64,000 nucleotides of DNA from Glebionis coronaria (Eukaryota; Streptophyta; Magnoliopsida; Asterales; Asteraceae), in assembly GCA_025667525.1 (NCBI GenBank), contig CM046875.1:122564340-122628339 (forward strand). The letters are read 5' to 3'. The notes beneath the pieces were generated by a model. That model had not been told where the DNA came from. It made no database searches and saw nothing but the letters and a program-made list of their open reading frames with translations. The position numbers and the translations under genes are program-made. Positions 12,401-23,758 of the stretch are shown one piece after another. Within the stretch, counting starts at the first letter, position 1. Each line of letters begins with the position of its first letter.

Positions 12401-13428
12401 ATAAGCTCATAAGCCAGACAAACAAGCTGAAACAAGTACTACCCTTAAACTTAGCAACACTCACTTGAAGTATATTTATAATCCTAACTCAAGATAAAAC
12501 ACAATCATTTCCCAAATTACATCATTTAAACTTTTTTTTTTTTTTTTGAAAGGTTGAGATTATATAAATAAATACAAAGCTCCATTTTGCAAGCATAAAA
12601 AACATAAATAAGCTCATTTTTGTCGCTTATTTGAAAGGGGTTTAGGCTTATAAGCTTATTTAGCCATTTTGCAAGCATAAACTAATCCAACTGCCTTAAT
12701 TTATCAGCTTATTAGCCATTTTAAGCTTATTCATAGCACATGAGCTTATTAAACTTTTGAAAAGCTAAAAAAGTTCCACTTAAGATCATAAGCTCAGGTT
12801 GAAAAGTCCCAAAAATTTGAACTTTTTAGCTTTTAAACAGTTGACTGAGCTCACACACCGGACAAACAAGCTAAAACAACTACTACCCTTACATATAGCA
12901 ACACTCACCTAAAGTATCCATCAAGATAAAACACAATCATTTCCAAAACTACATTATTTACACCTACACAAATTAAAAGTATCAATCTAAAGCTCGAGTT
13001 GATAAGCATAAAAATTGAAAACTTTAGCTTTTCAAATGTTCAATAAGCTCATAAGCCGGAAAAAAAAACTAAAACAAGCACTCCCCTAAATTTAGCAACA
13101 CTCACTTAAAGTATATAACCCTCACTCAAGATAAAAAAACAATCATTTCCAAAATTACATCATTTACGCCTACAAAACCAATATCAACAAATATACCACG
13201 CTAAAAAAAAAGCTATAAACACCCAACCTGCAATCTAATATTCCTAAACCTCTCTTGAGCATCACACATACTAAACGACCTATCGCGTCTCGAACAAATC
13301 TCCCTCCTTTGCAACTTCTTAACACTGTTCAAAAACCCCTCACCACACCCACCTCTCCTTCGCTTTTTCGCCACTACTCTTCGCCCGTTACACGGCCTCG
13401 GGCTCGCAGTTATCCTCCTCCCATCCAT
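9464..13428 (-). CDS. WD40-repeat-like protein, eight coding exons (485 aa)
   Basis: This is a host gene of a plant family I recognise by sequence but whose function I do not know. Exons on the minus strand: 13228-13428, 11390-11537, 11158-11308, 10945-11070, 10774-10854, 10495-10687, 10068-10338, 9464-9750. All junctions are GT-AG and the phases join into 485 codons plus TAG. The start is the ATG of MDGRRITASPRPC; an in-frame upstream ATG at 13500 would add 24 glycine- and leucine-rich residues encoded by the telomere-like leader and is less likely. Residues 14-26 are basic (VVAKKRRR), like a nuclear signal. The rest has WD40-type beta-propeller blades such as YKVFDLKNYMMLYS, VAVWNFRGELVTSF and the final NEIYTGNRLGLVHVWSN. 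Such proteins usually act as scaffolds; no enzyme motif is visible. No frameshift or stop was found, so it is probably functional. Confidence 0.88.
11538..13227 (-). repeat. Intron 1 of the WD40-like gene, with duplicated repeat blocks
   Basis: The 1.69-kb first intron holds a direct duplication: the block at about 12156-12300 (AAGCTCATTTTTGT...AAGCTTATT) recurs at about 12606-12750. A flanking segment starting AGCAACACTCAC occurs three times (about 12454, 12898 and 13096). The blocks are rich in AAGCTTATAAGC-type palindromes. A possible transposon edge is AGGGTGTTTGTTATATCCGG at about 12066, with a partly complementary stretch near 12415-12450. Confidence 0.65.
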
Positions 13429-13449
13429 TTCCCTTACCCCCAAACCCCC

Positions 13450-13471
13450 AAACCCTAACCCTAACCCTAAA
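13450..13471 (-). promoter_or_regulatory. Telo-box (three telomere-type units) in the 5' leader
   Basis: The plus strand reads AAACCCTAACCCTAACCC followed by TAAA, 22 bp upstream of the ATG of the WD40-like gene. Plant promoters and leaders of growth-related genes often carry the telo-box AAACCCTAA, bound by Myb/SANT-type telobox factors and linked to Polycomb recruitment. Regulation by such factors here is an inference. Confidence 0.6.
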
Positions 13472-14317
13472 AAAAACAACCCAAATTCACATATACACAA
13501 TATCTATCTTCCTGAGCTCAATACAACACATCTCATCTCATTATTCAATATTACAATAATTTATTTCAGGATATTAAATTAAATTTAATCTTTTTTATTA
13601 GTTTTATAAAATTAAATTAATCATTTTTTATTTTTTTTTTATTAAATTAAATTAAATTAATTAAAAAAAGTCAGGAGCGTGAGCTAAATTAAACACAATT
13701 AACGGTTCAATAATTATTTAAAGATACTTATTCAATCAATTTTTAAATATTTTTAAAATAAATTAAAAAATATATATATTAGGGATTTTGGATTGTTGGA
13801 TATTATTTATAAAAAATTTATATAAATTGAAGTGTGAATTTATATAAATTAGTGTTTAGAAATTTGTTGATTTTGAGTGAGTGTAAAATTTGATTCTCTC
13901 TCTAGGGGAAAAAAGGATGAGAGAGAGAGAGGTGAGTGTAAGAAATGGAAACGGAAATGAAATGAAATGTTAATTTGGGTTTTATGATGTGTTTGGAGTC
14001 CGTGTAATCATTTTGAATTTGGAATTTATTGGTTTCCTACTTGTTCGGTTCATGTACAAATTGTTTCCGTTCGATTTTTGATTTTTGGTTTAGTTCGGTT
14101 TAACAGAGCATAATGTTCGGTTTTGGTCAAGATAGAATCAAACCAGATTGAAGATCTCGTATAAGATAAAAGACGAGTCGAAGATCGGACCAAAATATAT
14201 TTGGTTCGGTTTTACAGTACAGTCTAATTTATCATCTATTATGTTCAGCCTAGCCTCGAGTTTTAAGGAGAAGCTCGGTTTTGCTGTATGAGACCCTCGC
14301 AAAAACCGAAGAACAGG
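13472..14317. other. Upstream region of the WD40-like gene
   Basis: AT-rich DNA (13560-13790) with A/T homopolymers and a short GA run near 13918-13932 on the plus strand. This must hold the host promoter, but no clear TATA box could be picked from the AT background. The outer retrotransposon begins about 890 bp upstream of the ATG. Confidence 0.5.
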
Positions 14318-14824
14318 TGTTCATGCTAAAATCCTCTGGTAGGACCTATTGGAAAAAAGCTCCTTCCACGTAAGCCGGATAACCTTTGGAACACCTACAC
14401 ACAAGTAACAACACACGTTAGCTCGCCCCAGGTGTTATCCCATGACCCAGCTCCGGTGTGAGAATAAGTATGGGTTGGAGACGAGGGGTACAAGTAGAAG
14501 TATTAAGTCTATTGTCTGAGTATTCAATGTGTGTGTGATAATAAATGTAAAGACTATTTATAGGGTACTGTGGATACGTGTGACGTTGATCGTTCATACA
14601 TGTATCTATTCTAAAACGGGCATGTGCCCATTTCATCTCTAACACTTTCTCCTTTCCTCTTTGGGTATAAGTCAAAGCAGTAGGTGGGACCTGGCATATG
14701 CTGACGTCGCTTTCACATCACTGTTCATGTCATGTCAGATTGTGTTCCGGGCGTGCTCCGTCTGTGCTCCGATACGTGCCACGTGTCATGGTCTCCGTTA
14801 CTTGACCGGAACCATACACGAACA
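14318..14824 (-). repeat. Probable 3' LTR of the outer Tat-like element (507 bp)
   Basis: Bounded by TGTTCATG on the left and the near-inverted CACGAACA on the right. It lies next to a polypurine tract, and a TATA box (CTATAAATAGTC on the minus strand, about 14552-14563) sits inside. The partner LTR is not in the window, so the left edge rests only on the inverted terminal bases. Confidence 0.6.
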
Positions 14825-14826
14825 TG

Positions 14827-14843
14827 CCCCCCCCCCCCCCCCC
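14827..14843 (-). other. Polypurine tract: 17-G homopolymer
   Basis: Seventeen C on the plus strand, so 17 G on the element strand, lying three bases before the LTR start TGTTCG. Its position fits the primer for plus-strand synthesis. Confidence 0.6.
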
Positions 14844-15234
14844 AAGTATAGTGTTATCCGAATGAGGATGATATTATACTTGACTGTTGGACCTTTATAG
14901 GGTCCGGGAGGTTTATGGGTCGGGGTTTTCCTAGGGTTTCTTCTAAACCATCACGAAGATTCTCGAAGTTAGCCACGTGTAACGCACTTACACGTTTTTT
15001 GTGGTCTTACGCGTGCCACGCGTCTTTCTAATTAATGTGACCTTCCCGATTCTCGAGGCATTCTCTATATATGCTTGTTCTTTCATTCTCACTTTCACTT
15101 TTCACTTTTCACTTTCCACTTTAACTTCTTGTTGTGTGTTAATTCCAAAGCGCATCTTTCTCAGACATCCTCCAGGTAGGTCTTCTCTTCCCCGGTTTTA
15201 TTTCTTGTTCAACGTTCCCTTCTCATCTCTCGCC

Positions 15235-15747
15235 ATGTCCGGCAATAATTCTGATGACGTTGCTACCTGCGTCGGTCTCCTAGATCCGAAGTGTGACATG
15301 CACCTCCGTAGTTCAGTTATGACGGATGAGGAATTAACTCTTGCTATTGACCAGTACCAAATTCCGGAGGCGGTCACATTTTCCGGATCCTAACATGACT
15401 AGGGATTTGCTGCCAAATGAGATTTATATATAGGTGTTTACTTAGATCATATTGAGCATGGTAGTTTACGGATCCCATTCTCCTCCTTTTTCTTGCGGTT
15501 ATAAGGCACTTTCGGGTCCATATATCCCAAATGGTACCAATCGGCGTGAATCGGGTTGTCATGTCCGAGACGGTGTCGAAGCCTGAACGTTGAGTGTAAG
15601 GTTGACCTGTTTCGGGTATTCTATAAGTTAGGGAAGCAAGGCCACTGGTTCTCCTTCGTTTGAAAATATCACAAGAAGGCGAGGAAATTCTGCATAGAGA
15701 CTACGTCGAGCTTAAAATGTTGGAAAACCAGGTTTTTCTTTTTAACC
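15235..15747 (+). pseudogene. Antisense ORF of the Tat-like element, 5' half (putative gypsy-type transposon domain)
   Basis: Starts at an ATG in good context (GCCATGTC) with MSGNNSDDVATCVGLLDP, and reads for 53 codons before a stop at about 15391. Decayed homology continues in shifting frames (LDHIEHGSLRIPFSSF, LFRVFYKLGKQGHWFSF) up to 15747, where a Copia-like element interrupts it. The pattern matches the plant family annotated as putative gypsy-type transposon (Transposase_28-like), whose role is unknown. A TATA-like TCTATATATG at about 15065 and CT-rich sequence upstream look like its own promoter. It runs opposite to the element's integrase. Confidence 0.7.
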
Positions 15748-15838
15748 TGTAGAAACTAGAAGGGGGGTTGAATAGTTTCTAGTTAATTTTCAAAACATTT
15801 CGGCTTAATCCACTGTGTGTGGTTCCTTATGTGTACCC

Positions 15839-15864
15839 GCGGTTCTTTATCAATAAAGAACCGC
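15839..15864. repeat. GC-rich palindrome, copy 1
   Basis: Perfect 12-bp arms GCGGTTCTTTAT around a 2-nt spacer (CA). Lies in the left LTR of the SIRE-like element; a related half-site GAGAACCGCC follows. Confidence 0.85.
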
Positions 15865-17248
15865 CGGTCCTTTTAGAGAACCGCCGACAGTGAACTTAAC
15901 CTTTTGTTACATGTTAAACTTTGACAATCCTTTGTATCAAATTCTCGATCAAGCTTGACTAGATATGAGATGTGTTTGATTGAAAGATAAATACTACAAG
16001 TAAGTAAACACGCAAACACATCAAATCAAGAGTACATCAAGCAATAGTCTAAACACTAAGCACACACGTACTAAGCATGAGCTTTTCCGCAACTAGGATG
16101 TTTAGACTAAGTGATGTACACTTGACCATAATCTAAACACGAAGCACACACGTACTAAGCGTTAGCTTTTCCGCAACTTAGATGTTTAGATTATGAGATG
16201 CACACAACACACAACATATAAATACATCTATAATAGTAAAGACATAAATGTAAAGGAAAGTACCGACACGATGATTTATAGTGGTTCGGTCATGAAGCTC
16301 CTCTTCGCCCTACTCCACTCCTCGAGTACACCTTACTCGAGAGTTACTTCACTAGTCAACAAAACTCCTTTCAAGGCGGAGAAAACCATACACGTCGCTT
16401 ACACATTTCCGACACTAAGCTAGATGTCGAGTCCTAATCTTAGGTAGGACCAATCTACACAACGTTGCCCACTTCACCATTTAACGACACAAGGTTAGAT
16501 GTCGAGTTCTAATCGAAAGCTAGAACCAATCTTCACGACTCTTCACTTTGAAGCTAAGTGAGAACTTCACACAACACAACTACTAATCACTTTAAAGTTT
16601 AGCGAGAACTCACAAGACACAACCACATCACTTTAGAGTTTAGTGAGAACTACCTAGACACAACCACATCACTTTAGAGTTTAGTGAGAACTACCAAGAC
16701 ACAACCTAATCTACCCACTAGTTATGTTTTATGGCCCAACATAACAAACCTTGTGTTTTATGGCCTAAACACATAAACCATATAGATCTAAGCACAAAAC
16801 ACTTAGATCTATAACTATAACACTATATCCAAGTACTAACGAGACTTGGATCTACACAACTAACACCTAATCCAAGGATACCCATCACTTGGATATTCTA
16901 CCCTTACAAACACATCCAAGTGTACCCAACACTTGGATCTTCTACATATACATAGTAGGAAGACTAAAAACATAACTTAGATCTATATAAGGAGGTATCT
17001 TCATCATGTAGTAAACCCAACACATCATGGTAATGATAGTGTTCTTCTCTTTGCACTTGAGAGGATGAGGAGATTGAAGATTGAATCACATCTTAAACAA
17101 GATTAATCAAAACTAACTAATCAAGGATCTAAGATGGTTTTTGAAAGAAACTGTGCAAAAAGGGTTGAAAGAAAACCTGGAAATGATCCACTATTTATAG
17201 GACAATATTGCAACGGTCAAAAACACCCGCGGTTCCTTATCTCTACCT

Positions 17249-17293
17249 GCGGTACCTTATCAATAAGGAACCGCGGGTTCCTTTAAGGAACCT
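17249..17293. repeat. GC-rich palindrome, copy 2, with adjoining second hairpin
   Basis: Arms GCGGTACCTTAT / ATAAGGAACCGC (one mismatch, 17249-17274), then a second hairpin GGTTCCTT-T-AAGGAACC. A half-site CGCGGTTCCTTATC lies just upstream (about 17229). Confidence 0.85.
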
Positions 17294-17717
17294 CCGCGTT
17301 GGAGTCCGTGCAAATTTGTCCTTTAGTGGGAATATGCCATCTGGGATAGTTTATACCCTCAAAGGATATTCCTTTGGCATATGGAATATGCCAAATTCAA
17401 ATTTCCATTTTCTTTTTAATAAAACATTTTCTTAAAAATAAAGTTAATTAAAATCTTTTGTCATATTTGATTAAAATGTGAGTTTTAAGAAAATATTAAT
17501 CCTTGATCACTTAGTTAGGTTAATGACATGTTTCTACATACCTTGAGTGATTCATGCCGAATGCGGTCTTGGAGGTGTCGAGAGAAGTAAACAAATGTAT
17601 TCTTGAGTGATTACATGTAACTTAACATTTTACATAATGTATTGCGAACTATACGTTTGTCATCAACAAAACACAAAGAGATTATATCGACAAAGCATCG
17701 TAATGTTTGCACTAACA

Positions 17718-17812
17718 ATCTCCCCCTTTTTGATGATGACAAACAAGTAAACCGCAACACATATTAAAATGCATAAGTTACTCGTTTACACTTACTTCTC
17801 CCCCTTTTGTCG
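17718..17812 (-). other. Two polypurine tracts of the SIRE-like element
   Basis: The minus strand reads AAAAAGGGGGAGATT directly before the 3' LTR (about 17718-17732), and GACAAAAGGGGGAGAAG about 75 bp further inside (about 17795-17812). The first is in the normal place to prime plus-strand synthesis. Confidence 0.8.
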
Positions 17813-19133
17813 AATCAAAAAGGTAGTCAACGTCTTGAAGAAGAGAAGAATCAACGTCGAGAGAGCACACGTCCAAAGTGATATTCATCTATAGCACGTC
17901 ATTTGAAGAAGAGAAGAATTGACGTCAGGAGAGCTAGCATCATAAACCCATCATCCAAAGATATTGAGCTTGCGTCATCCTAGTGAAGTCTTCAATCACC
18001 ATAGGTTAACTAACTCCATGCATAATAAAATGCTTATCTTCAAGATTCAAAAATTCATTACTAGCAAGATATTCGATGAATGATCGCAAATGTAATGACT
18101 TGAACTCTTTCAAATGCTCCCTCTTGATATGAGCTCCGCTTTGCTTGAGACACCAACAAAGCAAGAATAGTGACGAGCTACAAAAATGGGTTAGAAGTGT
18201 CCTACAAAACAAGGTTAGTGGACAAGAGCATATATAAAAAGAGGATGATAAACAAGTTGTTTGCACAAACAATGACAAGCATTGAAGAAAGAAGTGTGCA
18301 CGCGATGCTATCAACCAAAAAAATAAAAAATAAAGGAGAGGATCGTGACAAGATCAATTCACAATTGTTGGAATAGAGATAGAAAAGAAACATCCATACC
18401 AATTGTAATGATAATATGTCAAAGGGTAAAAATCTTAGAATTTTTGGAATCACCCAAGAAAATTCAAGATTTAACCATCAACTCTCAAAAAAAAAAATAA
18501 GGAGAGGATTTTGAGGAAATCAATTTAAAATTGTTGGAATAGATGTAGAAAAGAAACATCCAAGAATTTGAAGATATCATCTCAAGGGGTTAAAAACTTA
18601 GAATTGATGGAATCACCCATACCAATTGTAAATTTTAACCGCAATCAACTCTCGAAAAGAGGAACAAAAATATCTCAACCTAGAGACATTTTTGACCAAA
18701 AAAAAAATAAACGAAAACCAAAAGCGGATAAATCGACGCTTTAAGAAAAATTCGGGATATAGGACATTATAGGCAAAAATGCGTATGAATGTCGACACCA
18801 AATGGTGTTTAGCATACGATAAACTACATGCTCAAAGTTTCGTAGCTCTTCTCAATTATTATGGATGTTCAAAGAACAATTACATGATGAGGAAAGGGTA
18901 AGGCTCGACTCAACTTAGTTTAGAAAGACTAGAAGAAAGAGACTCGACTTAGAAGAGCATGATTAATATGAATTGAGAGAGACTCAACAAAGAAGTTAAG
19001 GATAACTTCACGTAACTAGAGAAGAAACTCAAAAGAGAAGAAAAGAAGGAATCTTTAAGAAAACTCGTCAAAAGAGAAAAAGACCAAAACGAACAAAGGA
19101 ACTCAATGGTCGCGGTTCGTTAAATAGGTCCGT

Positions 19134-19156
19134 GGTTCATTATCAATAATGAGACC
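19134..19156. repeat. GC-rich palindrome, copy 3 (decayed)
   Basis: GGTTCATTAT-CA-ATAATGAGACC with one indel. Half-sites CGCGGTTCG upstream and GAGGAACCG downstream keep the same order as in copy 2. Confidence 0.7.
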
Positions 19157-19598
19157 CAAGGTTATTTGAGGAACCGTGGACATTGGGTGTCTAAAACCGA
19201 TTATCGACTCAAAGGAAAATCACTTGGTCAAACAATTTAACATAAGATGCTAAATGGATTGAAAGTCAATGCTTCGGATATGACTTTTAACAATTGCAAT
19301 TGCAAGTTATAATTACTTGAATATTTCAAAAGAAATATTTAAGTTGTCAATCTTACTAGGAGATGAATTAGATATAAATCTAACTTTCCTTGACACCTGA
19401 GTGAGAAAACAAAGAAGAAAAGAAAGATCACGAGAATAACGAGATCCAAGACTTAAAGAAAAATCATGTTGAAAAACATGAAGAGAAAAACAAGAGAATA
19501 AAGATCATACAAAGATGTATGAAACTCAAGCCTAAAACTTAAGCATAATTTTAATCCTAGTTACACTAGAAAACTAAGATTTGCTTAAATTGGATGTC

Positions 19599-20018
19599 TT
19601 AGCAATAAGCAATCCACATGCTTAAATGAAAGACAAGGGTGGTGGCGGAATTTGGTGGGGTGAAAGGTGAAGTCACTAGGGGTTCAACAAAGTCATTCTC
19701 AATGGGAACGCTTTGGATAGGTTGAGGTTGGGTAGTCACATCCAAGAGAGTACTAGGAGTGAAGGGTGAGGCTAGCTCATTCATTCTAGATTGGAATGAA
19801 GAGGAGGTAAAACCATGTAAATGGTTGGTACCATGGGTTGAGGTAGTCTTGCATGGTGCAAGAGGTGGCGAGGGTGATGAAGAGATGAGAATGGGCACAA
19901 TCTCATTCTTAGGTGTGGTAAAAGGTGAAGAGTTAAGTTTTGGTAACTTAATCTTAAATTTGAGGTGCCTCTTTAAAGAGGAGGTTTTGGATGAATTGGA
20001 GGTTCTTGTAGAAACCAT
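19599..20018 (-). CDS. Hypothetical Ser/Pro/Thr-rich ORF in the SIRE-like element (139 codons)
   Basis: Runs from an ATG (MVSTRTSNSSKTSSLKRHLK) to a stop, in the sense direction of the element. The N-terminus is basic; the rest is rich in serine, proline and threonine with no zinc knuckle, membrane segment or catalytic motif. It could be a relic of the sequence before a SIRE gag or of the env-like third ORF, or chance. A further proline-rich frame (19973-20203) precedes it in another phase. Function unknown. Confidence 0.3.
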   Translation of the reverse strand: MVSTRTSNSSKTSSLKRHLKFKIKLPKLNSSPFTTPKNEIVPILISSSPSPPLAPCKTTSTHGTNHLHGFTSSSFQSRMNELASPFTPSTLLDVTTQPQPIQSVPIENDFVEPLVTSPFTPPNSATTLVFHLSMWIAYC

Positions 20019-20266
20019 GGTAGTAATGGGTGGTTTAAGGGGTAAGGATGAATGGTTTCAGGTGTGAAGAATATGGCTAACAAGGTGGGTTTAAAAGGGT
20101 GAGGTGATGATCCAAAATAGTGAAGGGTTAAAAAGGGAAAGCCCAAGATATTTTGGGAGTGTTCAAAGGTTTGAAACAAAGATTCCAAAGGGTGTTGGAA
20201 CAATTGGGAAGTTTCAGAAAACCCGAATTTGAGAGCTTCTGCCCGCGGTTCTTTATCTCCACCGGC

Positions 20267-23200
20267 TGTGACAATCCGTCAATTTATGGTTGATATTTTA
20301 TTCTCGAATATTATTTAAAAACATTATTTTAATGTTACAATATGAACTCACATATTTTTGGGAAGAAATTTGGATTTACGTCTCGAAGTAGCGTCGACTA
20401 CGTCTAAACCGGAGGATTCAACGTTACGTGCTTACGTTTACATACACCGTCTTTGGTGACAGTCCGACAGTTGAGAAAATAAATTTGTCCATAAATATTA
20501 TTTTGGAGTTTTAAATTTGTGTTGGTTCATAAACTCGCAAATTTACGAGAAGAGATTAGGACTTACGATTTTATTTTAACGTCTTTTACGACTAAACCGG
20601 AAACCTTAGGATTACGTATTTACGTTTTCGAACTCTGTTTTTGATGAAACAATTTAAATTGGATTCGTTTTGTGACGTTGATTCATAATTTATAAAAACG
20701 TTTTTCGTAAAACGACCCGAGGGCACGCAAATCGAGGAAACTAGAATCGAGGAATACCCGTAAATAAATGGGATGAGACAAGTGGGACACTTGTCCCACC
20801 CCACTCCAAAACCGGCTATAACTTAGCTAGTTACACCATGAGGTGTCAAGTTCTCATGAACAAACACACACTTGTCCTAAGTAGCTTACATCTTAAGCCT
20901 TTACACAACAAAACCACTAGCAAAACTAGCAACTTCTCATTTCCATCCATTCCACTCATGCAAAACACCTACTCTCTCTCTCTCTAAGCCATTTTTGGCC
21001 GTCCCATATAGCCTCCAAAACACCACCAATTGATCCAAATTTAACCAAGAACATATGTTATAATTAACATATGTTAATCCCCATTCAAAAAGATGAAGAT
21101 TGGTGCAACTTATAACATCCATGGAGGAGTTTTCATGGTGTCATGAGGCTGATTTTACACAAGGAGTTGATGAAGATTGGAGTTCTTGAAGATGGTGTTG
21201 GCTAAGCACAAGTTTCTCCATCAAAAACCATGCCAAACTCATAACCTACATCAAGTTGGTGGTATAAAGATTGTCCTCCTCAACTTCTTGTTATTTTGAT
21301 TATGTAAACATGTATTTTATTTTCTATTGTATATATTTATGATGATTATATGATGATAAAAATGTTATGTGGGGATTTGTTGTTGATAAACATGATTAAA
21401 AAGGTGAAAAACCATATGAAACAAGGTTAAAATCTTGTTTAAATTACATGGCTGTATAAAACAGTAAAGAAACATGTTATGAACTGATGAAATAATGAAG
21501 TAGGATCCATTTACAGTAATCTAAATGTCTTGTACACATGTGAGAGTTGGCCATGCAATGGAATCAAAATAATGAGTGAGATATGATCAAAACAAGTTTA
21601 GGGTATAAATCTGAAGTTACTGTTTTGGACGATTTTTAGAAAATACTTAAAGGATGATTCAACAGTAGCTATAGAAGAGTTAAATGTAGCACATATCATG
21701 TAGTTTATGTGATAAAAATTTGAGCTTCTATCTCCATGTAGAACTCAAGATATGGCAGTTTTGGTGAAGATGAAGTTAAAAATCAGATTTTTGGAAATTA
21801 AAGAATAATACTATTATATAAGCACTCACATTTTAATATATAAAATGTAAAATAAAAACCCACTAACTTATAAAACTTATTTATATAAATATATAAAAGG
21901 TGTAATAAGTGTATAAATGATAAAAATGGAAACTTGTTAAGTTTTATAAGTTATAAAACTATAAATATGATTTTTACGACTTTTTCGGCTATTGCCGTAA
22001 AATTAACATTTTTGTTAAGTAAAACTTAGATGGTTGGACCCGTCTAATAAAAACTTTATAAAACTTATATACTGATATATAGACATTTATAACAAGTAAA
22101 AACTGATAAAACCCGAACTTTAAGGCATACGGACATTAACGAGCTAAGTAAACATATTGGACTAATACTTCGACTAATAATTGGACTAAATAAGATATAA
22201 ACTCCTAAAAAGAACTTATTGGGCTTAACCCATTTGGGCCCAACTTGAAAGTGTATGTACTGATAATATAAGTACAAAATGGATTAAAATAAGTTAAATA
22301 ACTTATAATAAGTTTATTGGACTTAAAATACATAAATAGGTAAAACTAGTGAACTAGTATAAACGTTACCGACACATAACATAAAAATGAGTAAACGAGA
22401 ATATGTAAACCCACTTGATCATCATATATATATAATCATCATATGTATACATAATTGATATTTTTATAAAGTCATTGGACAAACGTCTAAGACCGATTAT
22501 TATTTGTCTAGGTTTCCGTGATTGAAGCACGTACCGTACGTCCGAATTGCCGATAACCCGCCTTCCCACATCAACGTGAGTTCATAGCCTCGCACTCTTT
22601 TAAATGTTTTATAAATGTTTTATAAACCCGCGAGGGAGATAACATGTTAGTTTTATAAAAATAGGACACCATTTGTCCCGATTGTTTGTTTATTGATTTT
22701 GGACCCGAATGATTGAATGACCCGATTGTATGACCCGATAAATGATTAATGGACCCGATAGATGAAATAAAATGGATTATTAAAGTTAGGTTATGTCACT
22801 AAAAGTCCCATTAGCATGAATTGTGAACTACCGGGAGTTGGTAGACGCTTATGCATTTAATAGTACTATTTGGGGACGATCACCCCAGTTCGCGCCTTGA
22901 CGGTTGATCCCCGTCGTGCCACATTGATTGGTAAGCGAATTAATGTATGAGAAGATTTCCAATAGCGTGACCTTTGTGACGACACGCTACTTTAGATGGG
23001 CAAAATTGGTATCGGGTTAGCTACCCGTTGTTGGTTTAGTAAGGTAACAATGTCATGCGGCTTATAATAATCCGAATTAACGAAATACTAATAGACGCTC
23101 CGAATTACGATGTTTTGCCTGACTAGCAATACAGGGTCATACTATTGATATTATGTTTGTATTTTGGTTTTCATAACCATATTTATATAACGGTTTTTAA

Positions 23201-23729
23201 TTGATTTTATACAACGTCATAAGACATGTTGTATGATGTTTTTACGACATTAGCTCGTATAATGATTTTAAGGCAAAAGCCTATATTATGATTTTCGATA
23301 AGGATTTGTATAAAATGATTTTTGGCTATTTCATGGCCTATCAAAACGATTTGTACAAAATGATTTCAGTAATACTTTTATACTGATATTATATTGATGG
23401 AATTTATTAAACTCTATGAATTCACTCGGCGTTATCGCTGACCTTTTCTTTTAACATGTTTTATCTCAGGTACTTGAAGGTAATTCTCGGGAAGACGACA
23501 AGAATTCATGGCCCGCACTTAAACAATATTTTCCATTCAAATATTTTGTAAAACTTTGTATGAAATAATATGACTTGGGACCTATGTAACTTTGATGTTT
23601 ATGAATGGAAATTATTTATTATTAAACGACGCGATTTTTATGCGTTGTCTATGATGTGAGTAATGTGCTATCCCGTAACACCAACTAGTCTTCCGCTGAA
23701 CTGAGTTGTATAAATTTGGGGGTGTTACA
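20267..23729 (+). mobile_element. Solo LTR of a chromovirus-type Gypsy element (3463 bp)
   Basis: Starts TGTGACAATCCGTC and ends TTGGGGGTGTTACA, flanked on both sides by CCGGC (20262-20266 and 23730-23734). There is no internal region and no second copy, so it is probably the product of LTR-LTR recombination. It shares the CTCAGGTACTTGAAG module (about 23415-23480) with the Tekay LTRs, which places it in or near that lineage. It interrupts one of the host element's GC-rich hairpin clusters. Confidence 0.87.
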
Positions 23730-23732
23730 CCG

Positions 23733-23758
23733 GCGGTTCCATATTGATATGGAGCCGC
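23733..23758. repeat. GC-rich palindrome, copy 4 (its cluster is split by the solo LTR)
   Basis: GCGGTTCCATAT-TG-ATATGGAGCCGC, one arm mismatch. Its upstream half-site GCGGTTCTTTATC lies at about 20245, on the far side of the solo LTR; removing the LTR restores the usual spacing. AAAGAACCGCC follows. Confidence 0.8.

Larger units (their letters stand above)
15748..17717 (-). repeat. 3' LTR of the SIRE-like element (1970 bp)
   Basis: Begins TGTAGAAACTAG and ends GCACTAACA on the plus strand, matching 26006-27976 almost base for base. Inside are a roughly 84-bp duplication (16048-16111 and 16132-16195), three 41-43-bp tandem units at 16578-16706 built on CACTTTAGAGTTTAGTGAG, and two GC-rich hairpins (15839-15864 and 17249-17274). 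The 76-codon frame at 16193-16423 also occurs in the other LTR and is only repeat sequence. Confidence 0.92.
17813..20261 (-). other. Interior of the SIRE-like element, part 1 (mostly non-coding)
   Basis: No pol-like coding. Two related AT-rich blocks occur (about 18300-18480 and 18490-18640, sharing GAGAGGAT and TTGTTGGAATAGA), as does one hairpin motif (about 19134-19156). The only notable frame is 19599-20018, listed separately. Confidence 0.6.

Noticed and set aside
13255..13458. 67-codon plus-strand ORF opposite exon 1
   Set aside because: Shadow of the host gene's first exon.
16193..16423. 76-codon frame repeated at 26452-26682
   Set aside because: Located in the two SIRE-like LTRs; duplication is explained by the LTRs.
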